Numbered from the stretch's first letter, positions 9,219 to 18,609 are shown. The stretch is 41,895 bases of DNA from an uncultured SAR86 cluster bacterium (GCA_938075195.1 CALJGK010000054.1:1-41895), one strand, 5' to 3'. Translations and numbers: made by a program. Notes: generated by a model not told the origin, from the letters alone.

Positions 9219-11102
9219 ATGGCAGTTGAGATAGAAAATTTTAATTTTGATCCCGAGTTTCTCAAAAAAAAATATAGAGAAGAAAGGGATAAACGTCTAA
9301 GGCAAGATGGTAATGAGCAATACCAAGAAGTCACCGGTGAATTCTCTTATTTTGTTGAAGACCCTTATGTGCAAGAAGCTATTACGCGTGAGCCAATACA
9401 GGAAGAAATAGAAGTCGTAATTATAGGTGGTGGCTTTGGTGGAATGCTAGCCGGTGCGCGTTTGAGAGAAGCTGGCATAGACAATTTTAAAATTATCGAA
9501 AAAGGCGGAGACTTTGGCGGAACATGGTACTGGAATAGGTATCCAGGCGCCTCTTGTGATATCGAATCCTATATATATTTCCCTCTACTTGAAGAGACAG
9601 GTTTCGTTCCAAAACAGAAATACACAAATGCTCCTGAAACCCTAGAATATTGCAAAGTAATATGTGAGAAATTCAAATTGTATGACAATGCATGTCTCCA
9701 AACTGAAGTAACAGCAACCGATTGGGATGAAGAATCTCTTCGATGGACAGTGAAAACAAATCAAGGAGACGAGATTAAGGCAAGATATGTTGTGCATTCA
9801 AATGGTCCTCTGAATAGACCAAAATTACCAGCCATAAAAGGCATCAACAACTTTAAGGGTCATACGTTTCATACCAGTAGATGGGATTATGACTATACAG
9901 GCGGCAGCTCTAGTGGAGATCTTTCAAATTTAAAAGACAAAAAAATTGCAATCATTGGAACAGGTGCTACTGCTGTGCAATGTGTACCGCATATCGGTGC
10001 TTCGGCAGAAAAACTTTTTGTTTTCCAACGCACGCCCTCCTCTATAGATGTTAGAAATAACCAACCTACAGATCCAGATTGGATTTCTACACAAGAAGCT
10101 GGTTGGCATGATGAGAGGAGAAGAAACTTCGAAACGCTCTTATCAGGTGGAACAGTTAAAAAAGACTTGGTGTCTGATGGTTGGACAGAAGCATTCAGGT
10201 TACTTTTTGGTAATTTAAGACAAAAAGCTCCCTCTAAGTTAAAAATGGCTAGTTTTGCTCTTGCTGGAATTTTATCTCCACAAATGTACAAGGTTGGATT
10301 TAAAGCTTATATGACGCATAAAGTCACAGAGTCAATGGATCTAGCAAATGCGATGCAAATGGCTGATTTTCAAAAAATGGAAAAGGTTAGATCTAGAGCA
10401 GACGAAGTGGTTAATGATAAAGATACCGCTGAAGCACTTAAGCCTTATTATAATCAGTTTTGTAAGAGACCATGCTTTCATGATGAATATCTTCAAACCT
10501 TTAATAATCCTAACGTAGAACTTGTTAATACCGATGGTAAAGGACTTGAAGAAATATCAGAAAATGGAATTGTCTTTGAGGGTAAAGAATATGAAGTCGA
10601 TTGTATTATTTTTGCTACAGGTTTTGAGGTGGGAACTGATTACAGCAGAAGAGCTGGATATCAGATACATGGTTCAGATGGATTAACGGTTTCTCAAAAA
10701 TGGGGAGACGGTTTATCCACTTTTCATGGCATGCATAGCAGAGGATTTCCTAACTCATTTTTCTTTGGACCAGCTCAATCAGGTTTTACAGCGACCTATA
10801 CTTACTCCTTAGACGAGCAAAGCATACATCTCGCTTACATCCTAAAGAAAGCTAAGGAGCAAGGGGCAACTAGAATAGAAGCTTCAGCAGAAGCTGAAGA
10901 AAAATGGATCAATACGATTATTGAAAAGGCTAGACTAACAGCTACTTTCCAAGAAAATTGCACACCTGGATACTATAATAATGAGGGTAAAGTGAATCAA
11001 ACTCCTCAAAATAATACTTATGGTGGTGGACCGATAGAATTCTTCTCGCTAATGAAGAAATGGAGAACAAAAGATAATCTTGAAGGTCTGGAACTGAGTT
11101 AA
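9219..11102 (+). CDS. Flavin-containing monooxygenase, type I Baeyer-Villiger monooxygenase
   Basis: Two Rossmann motifs (GGGFGGMLAGARL, GTGATAVQ) flanking the BVMO fingerprint FKGHTFHTSRWD (FxGxxxHxxxWD). SD aggag upstream. Confidence 0.93.
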   Translation: MAVEIENFNFDPEFLKKKYREERDKRLRQDGNEQYQEVTGEFSYFVEDPYVQEAITREPIQEEIEVVIIGGGFGGMLAGARLREAGIDNFKIIEKGGDFGGTWYWNRYPGASCDIESYIYFPLLEETGFVPKQKYTNAPETLEYCKVICEKFKLYDNACLQTEVTATDWDEESLRWTVKTNQGDEIKARYVVHSNGPLNRPKLPAIKGINNFKGHTFHTSRWDYDYTGGSSSGDLSNLKDKKIAIIGTGATAVQCVPHIGASAEKLFVFQRTPSSIDVRNNQPTDPDWISTQEAGWHDERRRNFETLLSGGTVKKDLVSDGWTEAFRLLFGNLRQKAPSKLKMASFALAGILSPQMYKVGFKAYMTHKVTESMDLANAMQMADFQKMEKVRSRADEVVNDKDTAEALKPYYNQFCKRPCFHDEYLQTFNNPNVELVNTDGKGLEEISENGIVFEGKEYEVDCIIFATGFEVGTDYSRRAGYQIHGSDGLTVSQKWGDGLSTFHGMHSRGFPNSFFFGPAQSGFTATYTYSLDEQSIHLAYILKKAKEQGATRIEASAEAEEKWINTIIEKARLTATFQENCTPGYYNNEGKVNQTPQNNTYGGGPIEFFSLMKKWRTKDNLEGLELS

Positions 11103-11105
11103 TTT

Positions 11106-11591
11106 TTGTATCAACTAGAGTTACTCAATTCTCCTATTGCAGATTCTGACCTAGATCAGATATTCGCTATTAACCAAGAAAATATACCTGAGGTTGGTGA
11201 TGTCAAAAATTTAGATCGCCTTAATGACCTGATTGAATGGAGTAGCCATGTCTTGGTCGTTAGGAGTCACGAAATAGCTGGTTTTATTATCCTTATGAGA
11301 GAAAACCTAACTTATGATTCTTTGAACTATGAGTTCTTTAATGGCCAAGATCAAGCTTTCCTCTATGTTGATAGGATCGCTATTAAGGATGGGCATAGAA
11401 GACAAGGACTTGGAAAAATGATCTACGAGGAAACTATTGAAATTGCAAATCAATTAAATGTCATGACTTGTTGTGAAGTCAATACTGTACCTCGAAATGA
11501 TCCTTCATTAGCCTTTCACAAAAGTTTTGAATTCAAAGAAGTTGGAACTAAAGACTATGATGATCATAGCGTGGTTTACCTCTGTAGATAG
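11106..11591 (+). CDS. GNAT family N-acetyltransferase (TTG start)
   Basis: VDRIAIKDGHRRQGLGKMIYEETIEIANQ (GNAT acetyl-CoA binding motif A) and C-terminal FHKSFEFKEVGT. TTG start 3 bp after the BVMO stop. Confidence 0.85.
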   Translation: MYQLELLNSPIADSDLDQIFAINQENIPEVGDVKNLDRLNDLIEWSSHVLVVRSHEIAGFIILMRENLTYDSLNYEFFNGQDQAFLYVDRIAIKDGHRRQGLGKMIYEETIEIANQLNVMTCCEVNTVPRNDPSLAFHKSFEFKEVGTKDYDDHSVVYLCR

Positions 11592-11593
11592 AA

Positions 11594-12463
11594 TTAAGAA
11601 ATCTCGTCTTTAAAGAAGTTTACTAGCCCCACTCCGGTAATAATCAACAAGCTGCCGATCAACATAGTTCCTGTAATTATTTCACCCAGAAAAATATTCG
11701 CCCAGAGCATACCTGATATAGGGACGATCAATACAACCGTTGAAGCTTTTACAGGCCCTACTCTTTTTATTAAAACCACATAACCCATATAAGCTAGCCC
11801 TGTACATAAAAAGCCTAGCAGAAATACACTTAGTAAGACTTCACTAGGATGATTGAGATGTAATCCAGTTTCTAGAAAAGTGAACGGAAAAACTAAAAAA
11901 GTGGCTACTAATAAAGTCATCGATGCCAGATAAGTCGCATCTATTTGCTTAGTCTTAAAAATGAAATTAGAGCTAAATGCGTAAAAGAAAGATGCTAGCA
12001 GACAAAGAATAATGGCGAATATTGAAAACTCTAGAGACTCATAACCCACAAATACTAATAGACCAATCATACCTATCAGTATTCCTATTAGCTGTATCCA
12101 ATTTGAACTTAACCTCAACCAAAGACTTGCTATAACAAATGCGAATAAAGGCGTGGTGCCATTTAAAACCGACATTGTTCCTGCATTTAAGTCAATTGCA
12201 GCCCTAGAAAATAGATAAAAGGGAATTGAAGCATTTATACAAGCTAGAAACATGATTGCAGGCCAATCTTCCTTTATATTGGCCAGATTTTTTTTTGTAA
12301 TGAAAAAAGGAGTTAAGATTAGTGAAGCAATCAAAAGCCTTGAAAAGACTAATGTTATTGGTCCCACTTCAGGAGCAGAAATTTTAATGAAGAGAAAGGA
12401 AGACCCCCATGCTATGCCAATAGCTATGATAAGAGACCAGTCTAGAACTGAATTCTTTTGCAT
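11594..12463 (-). CDS. EamA/DMT family transporter
   Basis: Ten hydrophobic segments; EamA repeats (GIAWGSSFLFIKISAPEVGPITLVFSRLLIA; second repeat FYAFSSNFIFK...). Confidence 0.88.
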   Translation of the reverse strand: MQKNSVLDWSLIIAIGIAWGSSFLFIKISAPEVGPITLVFSRLLIASLILTPFFITKKNLANIKEDWPAIMFLACINASIPFYLFSRAAIDLNAGTMSVLNGTTPLFAFVIASLWLRLSSNWIQLIGILIGMIGLLVFVGYESLEFSIFAIILCLLASFFYAFSSNFIFKTKQIDATYLASMTLLVATFLVFPFTFLETGLHLNHPSEVLLSVFLLGFLCTGLAYMGYVVLIKRVGPVKASTVVLIVPISGMLWANIFLGEIITGTMLIGSLLIITGVGLVNFFKDEIS

Positions 12464-12495
12464 ATGTTGTTTTGTTATTTGCTTACCTAGTTATT

Positions 12496-13362
12496 CTAGT
12501 AAGGTCGATCTCCAATAATCGTTACTCTCTCAACTTTTCTAACATTAGGCCAGTAGTCAGAATTTGCATAGTGTTGGCAAGCTCTATTGTCCCAGAAAGC
12601 AATAGAGTTATCTTGCCATGCAAAACGGCATTGATATTCTGGTACAGAGGCCCTAGAGTAAAGGTACTTGAGCATTTCATCAGATTCTAGTTGATCCCAA
12701 CCTTTTATATACTGGGTAAATGCCGCATTTACGTATATCACTTTCTTATTGGTATCAGGATGGGTTCTAATCACTGGATGTTCGGGCATAGGATATTCTT
12801 CATTAAATGCCTTTATTTCTGCATCTGACTTACCTTCTTTGATTAATCTATTTCTAAAATTAGCAAAATCATGAACAGCTATAGCACCCTCTAACTTATC
12901 TTTAATTTCATCACTAAGGTTTTCATAGGCTGCGTACATATCTGAGAAAAGAGTATCCCCGCCGTGTTGTGGTTTTTCAATCATTCTTAGAACTGAACCT
13001 AATGAAGGTTTTGATCTCCATGTGACATCTGAATGCCAGGTATTTTCTCTACCTTTACTTTTCTCATTGTGAGTAATGACGAGCACTTCAGGAAAGTTAT
13101 CCTTTTTTGGTGCAAAAGGATGAATCTCTAATTCACCAAAATTTCTTGAGAAGTCCATGTGTTGTTCAGTCGAGAGATCCTGATCACGAAAGAAAATAAC
13201 TTTGTATACTAAAAGTGCCTCATAAATAAGTTCTTTTGTAATATTATCCAGAGGCTTAGTAAGATCAATATCAAGAATTTCTCCACCTATACTGGGGCTT
13301 AATCTATTTACAGTAAAGGGTAAGTTCTTTTGTTCAAAAGCATCCGGATTAAAGTCATTCAT
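12496..13362 (-). CDS. TauD/TfdA family Fe(II)/2-oxoglutarate-dependent dioxygenase
   Basis: TENTWHSDVTWRSKPSLGSVLRM (HxD), GGDTLFSDMYAAYENLS, and FAWQDNSIAFWDNRACQHYANSDY with distal His. The ORF track begins at 13392, but the SD (AAGGAG) and family N-terminus favour ATG at 13362. Confidence 0.92.
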   Translation of the reverse strand: MNDFNPDAFEQKNLPFTVNRLSPSIGGEILDIDLTKPLDNITKELIYEALLVYKVIFFRDQDLSTEQHMDFSRNFGELEIHPFAPKKDNFPEVLVITHNEKSKGRENTWHSDVTWRSKPSLGSVLRMIEKPQHGGDTLFSDMYAAYENLSDEIKDKLEGAIAVHDFANFRNRLIKEGKSDAEIKAFNEEYPMPEHPVIRTHPDTNKKVIYVNAAFTQYIKGWDQLESDEMLKYLYSRASVPEYQCRFAWQDNSIAFWDNRACQHYANSDYWPNVRKVERVTIIGDRPY

Positions 13363-13786
13363 TGTTTTCTCCTTGCCTGTAATCATCAACAAGGTTCTTT
13401 AACTTGTCAATCTGAACTTTAGATTCGTCCTCAGTATATTTGACCATATTGCCAAATGACCAGACCGGACTTGGCCAAGCATCATCGTTCTTGTAACGGA
13501 CAATAATATGAGTGTGTAATTGCGGAACAAGATTACCTAAGCTCGCGGTATTCATTTTGTGTGCTTCATAGACTTTAGACATACCTTCTAGAAGAAAATC
13601 TACTTCCATTTGGAAATCTAATCGTTCTTTGGCATCTAGATGGAATAACTCTCTAATATCTGGAATTCTTGGAACAAGGATAACCCATGGAAAATTAGAA
13701 GCATTCATCAGGAGCACCCTAGAGATAGGTAAATCTCCAATATGGAATGTGTCACTGTCTAGCCTCTGATCTAACTGAAAACTCAA
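13355..13786 (-). CDS. HIT family protein
   Basis: SRVLLMNASNFPWVILVPR and the LGNLVPQLHTHIIVRYKNDDAWPSPVW variant of the HIT motif seen in proteobacterial HIT proteins. Confidence 0.9.
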   Translation of the reverse strand: MSFQLDQRLDSDTFHIGDLPISRVLLMNASNFPWVILVPRIPDIRELFHLDAKERLDFQMEVDFLLEGMSKVYEAHKMNTASLGNLVPQLHTHIIVRYKNDDAWPSPVWSFGNMVKYTEDESKVQIDKLKNLVDDYRQGENNE

Positions 13787-13794
13787 TTTTATCC

Positions 13795-15360
13795 CTATGA
13801 GACGTTTCTTTCTCTACCTTCCCAATATGGAGCTCTTAAATCTTTTCTTAGAATTTTCCCTGAAGGATTTCTTGGTAGTTCATTGATATGTTCAACGGTT
13901 TTAGGGCACTTATAGCCAGCGATCTTAGTTTTTACGTAAGAGATTACTTCCACCTCATCAAGTGGATCTCCCTCACTTTGCACTATGAATGCTTTTGTAG
14001 CCTCACCCCATTTATCATCGGGAATACCAATAACTGCTGCATCAAGTATTTGTGGATGACTCAATAAGGCATTTTCAACTTCTGCTGGGTATATATTTTC
14101 TCCACCTGACACTATCATATCTTTGACTCTATCGTGAATATATAAAAATCCTTCATCGTCAAAATAACCTATATCGCCAGAATAAAACCAACCATTTTTA
14201 ATTGATTCAGTTGTAGCCTCAGGCTTGTTCCAGTAACCCTTCATATTATTTAAAGATTGGATAATCACCTCTCCTACTTCGCCAGTAGGTACGTCATTGT
14301 CTTCGGAATCTACAACTCTAATACCTACATCCTTACCAGCCTTCCCGCATGATCTGAGTTTACCCTTAGACACGTCATGATCTTCCGGAAATAAGAATGT
14401 AATTGCACCATTAGTCTCTGTGAGTCCATATACTTGCCAAAAATCACATTTCATAAGTTCCATTGCTTTTATAAGAGTGTCATCCGTAATTGGAGAAGCT
14501 CCATAAATAATAGTTTTCAAGGACGAAAAATCTGTACTTTCAGCATCAGGATGCTGAACCAGGAAAAGAATAACAGCGGGAACAAAAAGAGCATGTTGAA
14601 TTTTCTCTTGCTCTATTAACTTCAAAATAAGCGTAGGATCCACTTCAGGAATAATAATATTTTTAGCACCTGTTACCATTCCAGCGAGTCCCATATTTGT
14701 TCCTGCAACATGAAATATTGGCATACAGACCAGATTGGTCTCTCCTTCATTCATTTCTCTATACATAGAATCTTCATTCATGACAAAACAACTGCTGAAA
14801 TTATCATTGGTTAATTGAACGCCTTTAGGATGACCTGTAGTACCAGAAGTATAGAGCTGAATAACGTCGTCATTGCCCTTGCTTTCAAGCATAGGATCTA
14901 TATTTTCTTGAGAATCCCTCCATTCTGTATAGTCCTCCCACTCTTCGTGAAAACCTCCAACTGTGATAATCTTCTTAACACTAGGAATATCATTTTTTAT
15001 TTCCTCTATCAAACCAAAGAATTCAGGTCCTATTAGTAAAACCTCACTCTTAGAATCATTTATTATGTAAGCAACTTCTGGAGGTGCCAGTCTCCAGTTA
15101 ATACCTACCGTTACAGTCTTAGATTTGATCGTTCCGTATAGAAACTCAAAAAATAAGTCAGAATTTTTACCTAAAAATGCAACTCTACTGTCTGGTTGAC
15201 AGTCTAGACCAATTAATCCTTGAGCAACCTTATTAGATAATGAGTCTAATTCAGCATATGTCGTTTCAGAATCTAAAAACTTTTGGGCTACCTTTTCTCC
15301 GGATTGAGAGACTCGCCATCTAAATAAATCAACTAGTGTTTTGCTATAAGGTATTTCCAT
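13795..15360 (-). CDS. Fatty-acyl/aryl-CoA synthetase (AMP-binding, ANL family)
   Basis: QLYTSGTTGHPKGVQLTNDN, QVYGLTETNG, YSGDIGYFDDEGFLYIHDRVKDMIVSGGENIYPAEVE, PRNPSGKILRKDLR. Confidence 0.93.
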   Translation of the reverse strand: MEIPYSKTLVDLFRWRVSQSGEKVAQKFLDSETTYAELDSLSNKVAQGLIGLDCQPDSRVAFLGKNSDLFFEFLYGTIKSKTVTVGINWRLAPPEVAYIINDSKSEVLLIGPEFFGLIEEIKNDIPSVKKIITVGGFHEEWEDYTEWRDSQENIDPMLESKGNDDVIQLYTSGTTGHPKGVQLTNDNFSSCFVMNEDSMYREMNEGETNLVCMPIFHVAGTNMGLAGMVTGAKNIIIPEVDPTLILKLIEQEKIQHALFVPAVILFLVQHPDAESTDFSSLKTIIYGASPITDDTLIKAMELMKCDFWQVYGLTETNGAITFLFPEDHDVSKGKLRSCGKAGKDVGIRVVDSEDNDVPTGEVGEVIIQSLNNMKGYWNKPEATTESIKNGWFYSGDIGYFDDEGFLYIHDRVKDMIVSGGENIYPAEVENALLSHPQILDAAVIGIPDDKWGEATKAFIVQSEGDPLDEVEVISYVKTKIAGYKCPKTVEHINELPRNPSGKILRKDLRAPYWEGRERNVS

Positions 15361-15369
15361 TTTATTCTC

Positions 15370-15960
15370 CTATGACCAACCTAAAGGTTTTAATTTATTC
15401 TCCACAAAATTTTCAGGGACATCCTCCAATACAGTACCCAACGTATCGTTCCATCTGTTTAGATATCCAAATAAAGCTATCACAGAGACTATATCGATTA
15501 TTTCCTTTTTAGAAAAATACTTTTTTAGATTATTAAAATGACTTTTTGAACTTTGATTTGGTGTAACTCCTGCTGCAAATGCAAGATCTAGAATTGCTCG
15601 TTCTTTTTCGTTGTAATGTGTACTACTAGAATAATCAAGAACATCAGCAATCTTCTCTTCACTCATGCCAGCTCTTTCCGCTCCATGAGATGTATGAGCC
15701 TGACAATATTTACATCCCGAAGAAAGACTTGAAGCTAAAGCAATTAATTGTTTGGTTTGAGTATCTATTCCTTGAGATTGAAAAATATTTCCAGCTAGAT
15801 TTGAAAATGCGGTTAAGAGATCTGGCCTTTCTGCCATAGTAAGATAAGCATTTGGTAAATACCCCATAAAGGATTCTACTCCTTTAAATAAATCGGCAAA
15901 TTCATCAAAATCCTCTCTTTTGCTCTCACCTATAAAAGTCATGTCATTTTTGTTCTGCAT
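15370..15960 (-). CDS. Carboxymuconolactone decarboxylase / AhpD-like family protein
   Basis: CKYCQAHTSHGAERAGMSEEKI (CxxC...H AhpD-like motif) in a 196 aa all-helical protein. Confidence 0.87.
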   Translation of the reverse strand: MQNKNDMTFIGESKREDFDEFADLFKGVESFMGYLPNAYLTMAERPDLLTAFSNLAGNIFQSQGIDTQTKQLIALASSLSSGCKYCQAHTSHGAERAGMSEEKIADVLDYSSSTHYNEKERAILDLAFAAGVTPNQSSKSHFNNLKKYFSKKEIIDIVSVIALFGYLNRWNDTLGTVLEDVPENFVENKLKPLGWS

Positions 15961-16057
15961 ACTTAGCCCTACTTACTATAATTATTTGAAGAAATTTTAC
16001 TTTTATTACAATTTCAATTAATAATAGCAATGAAATAGAGTTTTTTGGAGAAATAGA

Positions 16058-18316
16058 ATGGAAACCTCAACATCGATATTAGAGAAGTTTAAACAAAGCA
16101 TAATTTTTAAAGTGGTTTCTGGGTACGCAATTGTGGCATTCGTGACAGTTCAAATTGCTAGCCTCGTAAGTGATTCATTTGGTTTTGGTGAAGAATTTAT
16201 GCAAAACATTATCATCGTCTTTTTGGTAGTTCTTCCTTTCATTGCATTAATAGCTTGGGCAGCTTCATCGCGATATGGGACCTTTAAAATATTAGGTATA
16301 AGCTTAGTCTTACTTTTTACAGGATACGGCACCGGATCGTATATTTGGGTAAATAACTTTATGCAACCGCAGATTAATAACTACCTCAATGCAGATGATA
16401 ATATTTCTGCTTGGTTAGCCTCTAATCAAATTAATTCTTTTGCTCCTTTTTTTTCCTCTATAGAAAAAGATACTGATGACATAAGCGTTGAATCAAATAT
16501 CCAAGTTATGCAAGACGGTGCAAATATATATTGGAAAGCTTATGAAAATGATCAGGAATGGAGATTCCTAGGAAAGACGCCTTTAAGTCCCGTAAGGCTG
16601 CCAAAAGGCATACTTCAAATAAAAATTGAAAAAGAAGGCTATGAGACTGCTTTACTTTCTATATCAAATCCTTCAATGAGGTTAGATAATTTTCCAATAT
16701 ATGTTCCTTGGAAGCTTGATCCTATAAATCTTCAGCCTTTAGGATCCGTTCCGAATGGCATGGTTTATATACAGGGTGGAGATTTCATCCCTGGACTAAC
16801 GGGTAATGGAACTGATCCAGTATATCTTCATCCCTTCTATATAGATAAATATGAAGTTACCAATAAGGAATACAAAAAATTTATGGAATCTGGTGGTTAT
16901 GATAACTCTCAATACTGGGTTGATATGGAATTCATACAGGACGGAGTTTCTCTGAGTTTAAAGGAAGCAAAAAACTTAATGATAGACACTACAGGTATTC
17001 AGGGTCCAGCTGGATGGGAAGTAGGAATGTATCTGGAAGGTAAAGACAACCACCCTGTTACAGGAATAAGTTGGTACGAAGCACTTGCTTTTGCACGATT
17101 TAAAGGGAATATTCTTCCTCCAATGTTCCATTGGGCAAAAGCTGCTTATCCCCCTGATGAAATAGGATCTCCTATTGCCCCAAAACTCTTAAAATTTAGT
17201 AATTTTTCGCAAAAAGAACTTCTTGATGTGGGACAAGGCCAAGGTGCTTACGGAACATATGATATGGCAGGAAATGCCAGAGAATGGGTATGGAACATAT
17301 TTGGTGGAAGAGGCCTAACTTTGGGAGGGGCTTTTGATGAGCCAACTTATCTTGCTTCTCAAACTGCACCACTTCCAAGGATGGATAGATCTCTGAGAAA
17401 TGGGTTCAGAACAGCAAGACTTATAAACCCAAGAGACTTAAATCCTTACGGAGATCCCATTCAAACTCAAGCACCAAGAGATCTAAGTTTTTATAAACCT
17501 ATGAGCGACGAAGTCTTTGATGTTTATTCCAGAAACTTTGAAGTTAGGAAGTCAAATAAAGAAATTGAAAAAGTCTATGAAGATGATACACACCCTCTTT
17601 GGATAAAAGAAAGAATCAGAATAGATGTTGGATATAACAATGAAAAAATGGATGTTCTAATTTTCAAACCAAAAAATTCTTTCGGTCCTTCAGACCCAGT
17701 TATATTCCATCCTGGAGCAAATTACTTTACCACTCCTCCTGAGATAGATGAGGTGAGTCCAGGTGAATTTGGACTTGATTTTCTAATAAAAAGTGGCAAA
17801 ACATTAGTATGGCCCGCATGGAAAGGTTCACTAAATAGAATTCCTGAAAACAGAAGTGCATCACCAGAAGACTTGCTTATTTATTTTAGGGCACTCAATG
17901 TTGCATGGGTGTCTGATACTGCTAAAACTATAGATTATCTTGAAACTAGAAACGATATTAATACTAATAATATTTTTTATATGGGTATGAGTTTTGGCGC
18001 ATTATTTAATACTCATACTTTATTATTTGAGAGTAGGTACAAAGCGGCTTTGCTTTATGTTGGGGGAGTGTTCCCAACATACCCTCCACTAGTTGATGGA
18101 TTGAATCATATGCCTCGGATAAAGATTCCTTTTTTAATGCTAAATGGAGAGCAAGATTATCTTGTGCCCAAAAGCTCAGCTATGTTTTTCTTTGGATCCA
18201 CTGGGACCCTGCCTGAAGATAAAAAAATTATATTCTATGACTCTGGACATTGGCCTCTTCCAAGAAACCAAATGATAAGGGAAACGCTCGATTTTATGAA
18301 AAAATATAGTGATTAA
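16058..18316 (+). CDS. Membrane-anchored PEGA-like / SUMF1 (formylglycine-generating-enzyme-like) / alpha-beta hydrolase fusion
   Basis: Three N-terminal hydrophobic segments. PEGA-like segment ANIYWKAYENDQEWRFLGKTPLSPVRLPKGILQIKIEKEGYE. SUMF1-like segment MVYIQGGDFIPG...FYIDKYEVTNKEYKKFM...HPVTGISWYEALAFARFKG...YGTYDMAGNAREWVWN...LGGAF...RNGFRTAR. C-terminal hydrolase with GMSFG nucleophile elbow, NGEQDYLVP, SGHWP. SD ggag upstream. Confidence 0.85.
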   Translation: METSTSILEKFKQSIIFKVVSGYAIVAFVTVQIASLVSDSFGFGEEFMQNIIIVFLVVLPFIALIAWAASSRYGTFKILGISLVLLFTGYGTGSYIWVNNFMQPQINNYLNADDNISAWLASNQINSFAPFFSSIEKDTDDISVESNIQVMQDGANIYWKAYENDQEWRFLGKTPLSPVRLPKGILQIKIEKEGYETALLSISNPSMRLDNFPIYVPWKLDPINLQPLGSVPNGMVYIQGGDFIPGLTGNGTDPVYLHPFYIDKYEVTNKEYKKFMESGGYDNSQYWVDMEFIQDGVSLSLKEAKNLMIDTTGIQGPAGWEVGMYLEGKDNHPVTGISWYEALAFARFKGNILPPMFHWAKAAYPPDEIGSPIAPKLLKFSNFSQKELLDVGQGQGAYGTYDMAGNAREWVWNIFGGRGLTLGGAFDEPTYLASQTAPLPRMDRSLRNGFRTARLINPRDLNPYGDPIQTQAPRDLSFYKPMSDEVFDVYSRNFEVRKSNKEIEKVYEDDTHPLWIKERIRIDVGYNNEKMDVLIFKPKNSFGPSDPVIFHPGANYFTTPPEIDEVSPGEFGLDFLIKSGKTLVWPAWKGSLNRIPENRSASPEDLLIYFRALNVAWVSDTAKTIDYLETRNDINTNNIFYMGMSFGALFNTHTLLFESRYKAALLYVGGVFPTYPPLVDGLNHMPRIKIPFLMLNGEQDYLVPKSSAMFFFGSTGTLPEDKKIIFYDSGHWPLPRNQMIRETLDFMKKYSD

Positions 18317-18318
18317 TA

Positions 18319-18609
18319 TTAATTTGAGTTTTGGAGCAGATCTAGTTCTTTAAATTCGTGTTCTATAGAAAGATCTATTAATTTTCTCCATAAAGGCTCA
18401 GATATACTTTTATCTAAACCGCATGATTCTCCAAAACTAGAAACTTTAGTTATAACATCTTCAATCCTCTCTTTATCAATAATAAGATTTTTATCATTCT
18501 TTACAAGAGCTGCCATTTCTATGCATTTCTGACGTCTGGCTAAAAGCAATACTAGTTCTTTGTCTAGAAGATCTATCTCTTCTCGAACTTCTTTCATTGT
18601 GATTGTCAT
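18319..18609 (-). CDS. AroQ-type chorismate mutase / isochorismate-pyruvate lyase-like single-domain protein
   Basis: VREEIDLLDKELVLLLARRQKCIEMAALVKND...DKERIEDVITKV...SEPLWRKLIDLSIEHEF, the CM_2 helical pattern; 96 aa stand-alone. Confidence 0.85.
   Translation of the reverse strand: MTITMKEVREEIDLLDKELVLLLARRQKCIEMAALVKNDKNLIIDKERIEDVITKVSSFGESCGLDKSISEPLWRKLIDLSIEHEFKELDLLQNSN

Noticed and set aside
9893-10291. 132 aa minus-strand ORF inside the BVMO gene
   Set aside because: Antisense to an intact, motif-complete BVMO; its translation shows no recognisable domain.
12252-12690. Plus-strand ORFs of 88 and 72 aa across EamA/TauD genes
   Set aside because: Antisense to two supported genes, no domain and no convincing RBS.
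13363-13392. TauD/TfdA start at 13392 (MLMITGKEKT)
   Set aside because: The SD and family N-terminus support ATG at 13362; the extension reads out of frame through the HIT 3' end.
13355-13786. HIT protein with Q in place of the first His of the triad (QLHTH) as a degenerate enzyme
   Set aside because: The LGN-VPQLH-H pattern is, from memory, the normal form of this proteobacterial HIT family, so it is not evidence of inactivation.
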